In this document: positions 58,428-64,000 of the stretch, one piece after another
How positions within the stretch are numbered: the stretch's first letter is position 1
Layout: each line of letters opens with the position of its first letter
Assembly (NCBI RefSeq): GCF_000196255.1
Contig: NC_006370.1
Span: 3,894,550 to 3,958,549 of the forward strand
Direction of reading: 5' to 3'
Source of the DNA: Photobacterium profundum SS9
GTDB lineage: Bacteria > Pseudomonadota > Gammaproteobacteria > Enterobacterales > Vibrionaceae
DNA length: 64,000 nucleotides
The notes under the pieces: model-generated
Told to the model about the DNA's origin: nothing
What the model saw: only the letters and a program-made list of their open reading frames with translations
Database searches by the model: none
Made by a program: the position numbers and the translations under genes

Positions 58428-59429
58428 ATGATTACGAAGCAGCTTCCCCTTACCGACCTTCACCGCCATTTGGATGGTAATATCCGCATCCAAACCATTT
58501 TAGACTTAGGTCAGAAATTTGGAATGGCCTTGCCTGCAACGGATCTAGAAGGGTTACGCCCTCATGTGCAGATCGTTGAAACAGAGCCAAGCTTAGTGGC
58601 TTTCCTCTCTAAGCTCGATTGGGGTGTAGCTGTTCTTGGTGACCTTGAAGCATGTCGACGTGTTGCCTACGAAAACGTTGAAGATACGCTGAATGCACAG
58701 ATTGATTACGCCGAACTACGTTTTTCGCCGTATTACATGGCAATGAAACATAACCTACCGATCGCTGGTGTCGTGGAAGCCGTCGTTGATGGTGTCGCAG
58801 CAGGCTGTCGAGATTTCGGTATTCAAGCTAACTTAATCGGTATCCTTAGCCGTACTTTTGGTCAAGAGGCTTGTCAGCAAGAGCTTGACGGATTGCTTAC
58901 GCAAAAAGATAAGTTAGTGGCAATTGATCTGGCTGGGGATGAATTAGGCCAACCTGGCGATCGCTTTATCAAACATTTCACTCAAGTACGTGATGCCGGC
59001 CTACGTGTTACGGTTCATGCAGGTGAAGCAGCAGGACCTGAAAGTATGTGGCAAGCTATTCAAGAGCTTGGTGCAGTGCGTATCGGTCACGGAGTTAAAG
59101 CGGTACATGATCCAAAACTGATGGATTATCTAGCAGCGAACAAAATTGGTATTGAATCTTGCCTAACATCAAACATTCAAACGAGTACCGTTGAATCATT
59201 TGCCTCTCACCCTGTTAAGCAGTTTTTAGAACATGGTATTTTGGCGTGTCTAAATACCGATGATCCTGCGGTCGAAGGTATCGAGCTTCCTCACGAATAT
59301 GAAGTAGCAGCACCGAAAGTGGGTCTGACTCAAGAGCAAATTCGTCAGGCGCAAATTAACGGCCTAGAACTGGCTTTCTTATCTGATGCTGAAAAACAAC
59401 AGCTAAAAGATAAAGCCGCTCAACGCTAA
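58428..59429 (+). CDS. add: Adenosine deaminase
   Basis: Converts adenosine and deoxyadenosine to inosine forms in purine salvage. The start at 58428 ([18 protein letters not shown]) gives 333 residues, the E. coli length; the open frame extends 17 codons upstream without a good site. Zinc ligands are in DLHRHLDG and VHAGEA, and the catalytic Asp pair is in [10 protein letters not shown]. It has its own promoter region after the glnG terminator. Confidence 0.95.
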   Translation: MITKQLPLTDLHRHLDGNIRIQTILDLGQKFGMALPATDLEGLRPHVQIVETEPSLVAFLSKLDWGVAVLGDLEACRRVAYENVEDTLNAQIDYAELRFSPYYMAMKHNLPIAGVVEAVVDGVAAGCRDFGIQANLIGILSRTFGQEACQQELDGLLTQKDKLVAIDLAGDELGQPGDRFIKHFTQVRDAGLRVTVHAGEAAGPESMWQAIQELGAVRIGHGVKAVHDPKLMDYLAANKIGIESCLTSNIQTSTVESFASHPVKQFLEHGILACLNTDDPAVEGIELPHEYEVAAPKVGLTQEQIRQAQINGLELAFLSDAEKQQLKDKAAQR

Positions 59430-59463
59430 TCCTTCATTAATGGTGAAGGTAAACTTCACCATT

Positions 59464-59526
59464 AAAAAAGCCCTCATACTCAAAATTAATGCTGATCATT
59501 AACTTTGAGTATGAGGGCTTTTTTTA
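59464..59526. terminator. Long bidirectional terminator between add and hemN
   Basis: A stem of about 20 base pairs (GCCCTCATACTCAAA and its complement), extended by A and T runs on both sides and capped by an inner TTAATG/CATTAA hairpin. It serves both convergent genes. A second smaller hairpin (AATGGTGAAG/CTTCACCATT) lies just before it after add. Confidence 0.92.
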
Positions 59527-59539
59527 GCGTTAAGCTATA

Positions 59540-60913
59540 TTAGATAACGCGAGAGAATTGCTGCTGACGTGCTCGGTCACGCAAGTACTTATCAAAGCAC
59601 ATACAAATATTACGGATCAGTAAACGTCCTTTCAGCTCAACATGAATAAATTGGCCATCAATGGTAACCAATTCATCATTGATAAAGGTTTTAAGCAAAC
59701 CGAGATCTTCAGCAAAGTATTCATTAAAAGTTAAATTGAATCGCTGCTCAATATCTTTCATATCAAGCTGGAAGTTACAAATTAACGCTTTAATCACTTC
59801 ACGACGCAACAAATCATCGGCATCAAGAGATACCCCTTTCCACAATGCTTGGCGCTTTTCTTGTACATCCGAGTAGTAAGTTTTCAGCTCTTTCTGGTTT
59901 TGCGCGTAACAGTCACCAATCATTGAGATTGCTGAAACACCCATACCTAATAAATCACAATCGCCTTGTGTCGCATAACCTTGGAAATTACGGTGAAGAA
60001 CACCATTACGCTGAGCAACAGCTAACTCATCATCAGGTAAAGCAAAGTGATCCATACCAATAAACTGATAACCAGCCCCGGTTAACGTGGCAATGGTATC
60101 TTGTAGAATACCTAACTTCTCATTCGCTGATGGTAGCTGGTCATCTTTAATTTTACGTTGAGCAGCAAATAAACTTGGCATGTGCGCGTAATTAAATACC
60201 GATAAACGCCCAGGCTTCATCTTCAGTACTTGCTGTAATGTCTCGGCAAATAGTTCACGGTTCTGTTTTGGCAAACCATAAATCAAATCAAGATTCGTCG
60301 AACGAAAACCTAACTCTTTAGCGCGCTGTACCATGGCAACAATGAAGTCTTCATCTTGCTCGCGATTAACCAGCTTTTGCACTTCTTTATTAAAATCTTG
60401 AACACCAATGCTTAAACGGTTGAAACCTTCGCCACGCAAGTGATCAAGCATATCCAATTCAATTTCACGCGGGTCTACTTCAATACTAATTTCAGCATCA
60501 GTATCAAATGAAAACTGGTCGCGTAACAGTGCCATCAAACGGCTAGCTTGCTTCTTAGTTAAGAACGTTGGTGTTCCGCCGCCCCAATGTAATTGGCTTA
60601 CTTGGCGATCACCTAACAGAGAGGCGCGTTGACGAATCTCTTGCTCTAGAGCATCAAGGTATTGATCTGCCTTATGTTGATGGCGGGTAATAATCTTATT
60701 ACAGCCACAGTAATAACAAAGCTTATGACAGAACGGAATATGGATATAAAGCGAAAGCTTGCGGTCTGGATACTGCGCACAAGCCATATCAAATTCTGCA
60801 GGAGTAAAGGCTTCATGAAATTCAAGAGCGGTTGGATAAGAAGTATAACGAGGACCTGAGTAGTTATACTTTTCTATCAGTGCTTGATCCCAAATAATCT
60901 GCTCATTTGACAT
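59540..60913 (-). CDS. hemN: Oxygen-independent coproporphyrinogen III dehydrogenase
   Basis: Radical SAM enzyme of haem synthesis used under low oxygen. 457 residues as in E. coli. The [4Fe-4S] cluster motif is CHKLCYYCGC with Cys 62, 66, 69 and 71. HWGGGTPTFL and the GVQDFNKEVQKLVNR SAM-binding region follow. The true HemN character (not the HemW-like paralogue) is supported by the N-terminal NYSGPRYTSYPTA. An FNR box was looked for upstream but not found. Confidence 0.96.
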   Translation of the reverse strand: MSNEQIIWDQALIEKYNYSGPRYTSYPTALEFHEAFTPAEFDMACAQYPDRKLSLYIHIPFCHKLCYYCGCNKIITRHQHKADQYLDALEQEIRQRASLLGDRQVSQLHWGGGTPTFLTKKQASRLMALLRDQFSFDTDAEISIEVDPREIELDMLDHLRGEGFNRLSIGVQDFNKEVQKLVNREQDEDFIVAMVQRAKELGFRSTNLDLIYGLPKQNRELFAETLQQVLKMKPGRLSVFNYAHMPSLFAAQRKIKDDQLPSANEKLGILQDTIATLTGAGYQFIGMDHFALPDDELAVAQRNGVLHRNFQGYATQGDCDLLGMGVSAISMIGDCYAQNQKELKTYYSDVQEKRQALWKGVSLDADDLLRREVIKALICNFQLDMKDIEQRFNLTFNEYFAEDLGLLKTFINDELVTIDGQFIHVELKGRLLIRNICMCFDKYLRDRARQQQFSRVI

Positions 60914-61073
60914 GACGTACTTCCACTATTTGTAGGGGGGAATAAATTCGATGATCAGTGTGCCACACTCAAGAAAGATGTAGAACACTTACTAGTTCTT
61001 GGTCGAGGAAAATACCACCTAGATCAAATGACCTAGATGGTGAATACTCAATAATAGGTAGGCTGGCCACCCA

Positions 61074-61544
61074 TTATGATTTCATTAACAGGATATCGTC
61101 GAGCTCTAACTTAATTGTATTTTGTAGTCGTGCTTCTGCTTTCATACGTTCTAGATCGAGCTTCATTCGCTCTTTCTTTTGAATCATATTACGGGCATCA
61201 CCACGTGGCATGTCTTTTACAACATGATAAAGCTCAAACATCGCTGGGAACTTGCTGGCAAAATCAATGTGTTGTTCAGCTTGTAATACTTCCATCAGTT
61301 TATATAAACGAATGGTTACTTCTGACATGTCACATTGTTCTTGTTTTCCGGCATCAGCAATAATAAATACGCTATCCATAATATTGGTATTACGCGTTTT
61401 TATTTGCTCTGCTTGCTGAAGCGCAGCACGCTTCAAGAAAGCTTTATGGTGTTGATGTTGCTGATATACCTTAAACAACAAATAGCCAGCATATATAGCT
61501 AGCGCGACAATAATACTGCCGCCCAAGCCTAACCAAAGCGTCAT
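61074..61544 (-). CDS. DUF2489 membrane-anchored protein
   Basis: About 156 residues. One N-terminal membrane helix (about residues 3-22, LWLGLGGSIIVALAIYAGYL) is followed by a helical, charged cytoplasmic domain. It fits the DUF2489 family, whose function is not known. The ATG at 61544 has an AGGA site. It lies 12 bases after yihI and 160 bases before hemN, an order shared with Vibrio. Confidence 0.85.
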   Translation of the reverse strand: MTLWLGLGGSIIVALAIYAGYLLFKVYQQHQHHKAFLKRAALQQAEQIKTRNTNIMDSVFIIADAGKQEQCDMSEVTIRLYKLMEVLQAEQHIDFASKFPAMFELYHVVKDMPRGDARNMIQKKERMKLDLERMKAEARLQNTIKLELDDILLMKS

Positions 61545-61556
61545 ATCCTGCAACGG

Positions 61557-62099
61557 TTACTCCTTACCGAAAGAATCTAGATCCATATTTTCAAACTGAT
61601 CAAGTAAATCTTCATCGGTTTTAGCGCCTTTACGTACAGGTGCTTCTTCGGTGACTTCTGGCTCTTCAACTTCAAGTAAGCCTAAACGGCCCATTAGATG
61701 CTCGATACGATCTAGCTTTTGATCCACTTGCTTCTGTAAACCAGCACCTAGCTTCTCGCCCGCTTCAATACGATCTAATAACACCATTAGTTGTGCGTCA
61801 TTTTCCAACATATCCAATTCTTGTTCGGCGCTTAAGCGACGCTCTTTCTTGGTAGTTGGTTTTTTCTCAACCACTAATGGGATCGGTTTCTTACTGCCTA
61901 AACGTGGGTCTTTCTTTTGACCGTTCGCGTAATGCTTTGGATCCAAAGCTTCTGCGTTACGGTTACCAGACTTCAAACCTTTACGTTTTTTATCTTTCTG
62001 GCTTTTGCGTGCTTCAACATCAACCTGTGTTGTTGATTTCTCGCGGAACACTGCAGGGCCTTCTGATCCTACACCGCGACTTCTTTTTTTACGGGTCAT
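61557..62099 (-). CDS. yihI: Der GTPase-activating protein YihI
   Basis: Stimulates the GTPase Der and so tunes 50S ribosome assembly. 180 residues: a very basic first half (KKRSRG, KKRKGLKSGN) and an acidic second half ending in a DEDLLDQFENMDL-type tail, the known YihI pattern. It is followed closely by the DUF2489 gene. Upstream lies a csrC-like RNA, matching the csrC-yihI order of E. coli. Confidence 0.93.
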   Translation of the reverse strand: MTRKKRSRGVGSEGPAVFREKSTTQVDVEARKSQKDKKRKGLKSGNRNAEALDPKHYANGQKKDPRLGSKKPIPLVVEKKPTTKKERRLSAEQELDMLENDAQLMVLLDRIEAGEKLGAGLQKQVDQKLDRIEHLMGRLGLLEVEEPEVTEEAPVRKGAKTDEDLLDQFENMDLDSFGKE

Positions 62100-62300
62100 T
62101 ACTGGGTCTTCCTCAGCAAAATCACATCATTACCAACAAAATTAACTTCCGAGCCATTACTGTTTACTAAAGAATAAACGGTATTTTGGCTAAAAAAGCG
62201 CATCTGTGTTGGATCGTATTTGTAATGCTATTGCGCAAAGGCATCTGCATCTATTGCCAGCTTAGTCATTCATTCTAGCTTTCTGCTAGTGTGTATTATG

Positions 62301-62564
62301 CTAAGCAGCGGCCCCCACTCCTTTGCAGGCGTATAAAATGTTCAATCGCTTCCGTACCAATAGTAAAGCTTCATGCCTTACTAATACTTTAGGTTCATGA
62401 GCAAAATATGAGTCATATATCGCCACATTATACCCTATATCGACCAACATTATGGAGAATGTAAGATCGAGGGCATAACCGAATACCAATCTATCGGCTT
62501 CTGGCTTTATCAGTACGTCGAAAAAGAAACACGACGTGCTAATAACAATAAGAATAGCCGTCAT
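62301..62564 (-). CDS. Possible small membrane protein, unrecognised
   Basis: An 87-codon frame with a hydrophobic start (MTAILIVISTSCFFFDVLI) and no recognisable domain. There is no ribosome binding site before the ATG, and the composition does not clearly favour coding. It lies in a 600-base gap between yihI and the csrC-like RNA. It could equally be chance; I list it because nothing else occupies the stretch. Confidence 0.25.
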   Translation of the reverse strand: MTAILIVISTSCFFFDVLIKPEADRLVFGYALDLTFSIMLVDIGYNVAIYDSYFAHEPKVLVRHEALLLVRKRLNILYACKGVGAAA

Positions 62565-62694
62565 TGTTTAGACAGTTTCATGTTGATTATAAATGATTTT
62601 TAATTTCACTGACCGAGAGGTCATTGCATAGCAGAAATGTCTGCATTGCTTAGCCATCGAAAAATGAAGGCGAAACATAACAGAAAGCTAATAA

Positions 62695-63210
62695 AGAAAA
62701 AAGCGACAGGTATAAACCTGTCGCTCTATAAGGTTGCCATAATATGGCTAAATCCTGTCTAGTCTGCCCATAACCAGCTATAAAAATCTGGTTAGACAAT
62801 AATCCGTTTGTTATTTGTGCTTTCCTTGCAAGACGTTGTTGTTCTTCATCATCCTGATGAATTTTCGTCTTCCTTGCTACAATCCATGTTAAAACAGTTC
62901 GTCCTGAACTGGCTATCCATTAAGCGCGTTATCTTCCTGATAACCAATGTCACCATCCATGTGGGCACACAATCCTTCATGCACCTATTTTCTGTTGTGT
63001 ATCAACCGAAATCTTTTCCGTAAGTGTCAACCATGACAATCCTACGCACCTTGCGAACTACCCGGCTTCCTCGCCAGACATCCTGTGTATCCTTCGAGCA
63101 TCATGCTCATGCCATCTTGGCGCTTCCCAATCCTTCGCCGTATTCCCTGTCGACAAGGCATACTTTACGCCCATTCAGGATTCATTCAACAAGGCAGCTC
63201 TTAGCATTTT
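62695..63210 (-). ncRNA. csrC: CsrB/CsrC-family regulatory RNA
   Basis: Binds and removes the translational regulator CsrA. Read on the minus strand, the region carries about 18 GGA motifs in roughly 400 bases. Several sit exactly in hairpin loops: TTCATC-AGGAT-GATGAA (62861-62845), CAGTTC-AGGAC-GAACTG (62911-62895) and GTTATC-AGGAA-GATAAC (62944-62928). It ends in a strong terminator, AGCGACAGG/CCTGTCGCT with a T-rich tail (62725-62692). Its place beside yihI matches E. coli csrC. The 5' end is approximate, set from a -10 like TAATAT at 63222-63217. No protein is likely here; two plus-strand frames across it are chance. Which csr RNA of the family it is cannot be told from sequence alone. 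Confidence 0.88.
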
Positions 63211-63216
63211 TTTGTA

Positions 63217-63411
63217 ATATTATTTCAATAGAACTAACTGCCTGATATTTTTGAAATAATCATTCAAACCTGCCGTCTTTATCATCTAGATGGGCTATCA
63301 CGAATAGCGGATCTCGCACACGCCTCTCAGTGTTCTATGATTTAAGCACTAAAAACAGTGAATATTCGTTACTAACTTGCAGTTTCTGCATATGCAGTCT
63401 ACACACTTACA
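63217..63411 (-). promoter_or_regulatory. Upstream region of the csrC-like RNA
   Basis: Contains the -10-like TAATAT (63222-63217) with a poor -35, as expected for an activator-dependent promoter. A perfect 12-base palindrome CTGCATATGCAG lies at 63386-63397, and a TGTAAG half-site (63411-63406) resembles one arm of the GacA/UvrY box. The assignment to VarA/UvrY control is inference. Confidence 0.4.
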
Positions 63412-63430
63412 TTTATAAAGAGGATATAAA

Positions 63431-63457
63431 GAAAAAGGCAGCCTAAGCTGCCTTTTC
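63431..63457 (-). terminator. Terminator after the cytochrome c4 gene
   Basis: AAGGCAGC/GCTGCCTT stem followed by TTTTTC on the minus strand, 27 bases after the stop codon. Confidence 0.88.
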
Positions 63458-63483
63458 ATTGACCAATACTGGAATACGAGTAC

Positions 63484-64000
63484 TTAGTGTAAACCACCAA
63501 CATATTGAGATAATGAGGTGATTTCGTCATCTGATAGTTTTGCCGCGACTAATTGCATCATTGAGTTCATGTCGTTGTTACGCTGAGCAGAGCGGAACTT
63601 CTCAAGTTGTAACTTAATGTACTCAGCATTCTGACCAGAGATTTTAGGGAATCCTGATAAGCTAGTACCGTTACCTCGAGGACCATGACAAGCAGTACAT
63701 GAAGCAATACCGCGTTCGGCATCACCCACATTATACAACTGCTTACCCACTTCAATTGAAGATTCTGGGGTAACATTTTCAGAGATAGGTAATGAAGAGA
63801 AATAAGCAGCAAGGTCAGACATATCTTCTTCAGACAATGCCATTACCATGCCTCCCATAACAGGATCATTACGTCCTTGTGTGCCACCAGTGGTCATTGC
63901 TAACTTAAAATCTTTAAGTTGTTTTTCAATATAACCAGGGTGTTGTCCTGCAATTTTAGGATATTGCGCCATAATGCTATTACCATCGGCGCCGTGGCAA
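63484..64000 (-). CDS. Cytochrome c4, N-terminus beyond window
   Basis: Periplasmic dihaem cytochrome c that carries electrons to terminal oxidases. The frame is open to the window edge and begins within the first haem motif (CHGADGNSI). The second haem motif is CTACHG, about 97 residues before the C-terminus. Two similar halves are seen (GQHPGYIEKQLKDFK and GQNAEYIKLQLEKFR), with late Met residues as likely axial ligands (MVMALSEEDMSDLAAYF and MMQLVAAKLSDDEI). The signal peptide is outside the window. Confidence 0.93.
   Translation of the reverse strand, partial: CHGADGNSIMAQYPKIAGQHPGYIEKQLKDFKLAMTTGGTQGRNDPVMGGMVMALSEEDMSDLAAYFSSLPISENVTPESSIEVGKQLYNVGDAERGIASCTACHGPRGNGTSLSGFPKISGQNAEYIKLQLEKFRSAQRNNDMNSMMQLVAAKLSDDEITSLSQYVGGLH

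Noticed and set aside
60914..61073. FNR box ahead of hemN
   Set aside because: TTGAT words occur but no properly spaced TTGAT-N4-ATCAA pair was found.
62808..63245. Two plus-strand frames of about 70 codons
   Set aside because: They lie antisense to the csrC-like RNA, have no recognisable domains, and arise from the same GGA-rich structure.

Overview
This window looks like chromosome I of a gammaproteobacterium of the Vibrionaceae, most like a Photobacterium (P. profundum type). The evidence is the gene order around murI, btuB, trmA, yijD, fabR and sthA, a type II secretion operon lying between nudE and hslR, the glnA-glnL-glnG and typA block, and the yihI-hemN end. The organism call rests on gene order and remembered protein similarity, not on a database search. 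Base composition is moderately AT-rich.

Region 1 (1-5193): the coaX-birA-murB cluster on the minus strand (coaX is cut by the window edge), then a small GNAT gene, pssA and a nicotinamidase-like gene on the plus strand. Region 2 (5202-8892): mobile DNA. It holds an intact IS10-like IS4-family element with a perfect 9-bp target duplication, then a patchwork in which a frameshifted IS4-family transposase lies between two inverted 282-bp copies of the 3' end of an IS110-family element. Region 3 (8971-20737): two tandem rRNA operons read leftwards. The left one carries Ile and Ala tRNAs in its spacer and a distal Asp tRNA. The right one has no spacer tRNA but has two promoters. The two copies differ at several positions, including paired compensatory changes in 23S rRNA and an extra base in 16S copy 2 close to the decoding site.

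Region 4 (20936-30646): a membrane-anchored RRM protein, murI, a PP-loop ATPase of the DUF71 family, btuB behind a cobalamin riboswitch, trmA, yijD, fabR, sthA, cysQ and nudE. Region 5 (30740-42066): a complete 12-gene type II secretion operon (gspC to gspN, also called eps) on the minus strand. Region 6 (42313-52776): hslR, hslO, pckA, an AsmA-like protein, a MadA-like GNAT/hotdog fusion, dtd, yihY, a small P-loop ATPase and typA. Region 7 (53152-58164): glnA, a DUF4124 protein, glnL and glnG with a sigma-54 promoter and NtrC sites. Region 8 (58428-64000): add, hemN, a DUF2489 protein, yihI, a CsrB/CsrC-family regulatory RNA, and a cytochrome c4 cut by the window edge.

Most of the window is conserved housekeeping DNA. 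The points most worth a second look are the CsrC-like RNA, which no protein annotation would show; the inverted IS110 ends, which may carry guide-RNA sequence; the differences between the two rRNA operons; the TD repeat in GspL; and the DUF71 gene beside the B12 transporter. I did not find a clear, wholly new system.
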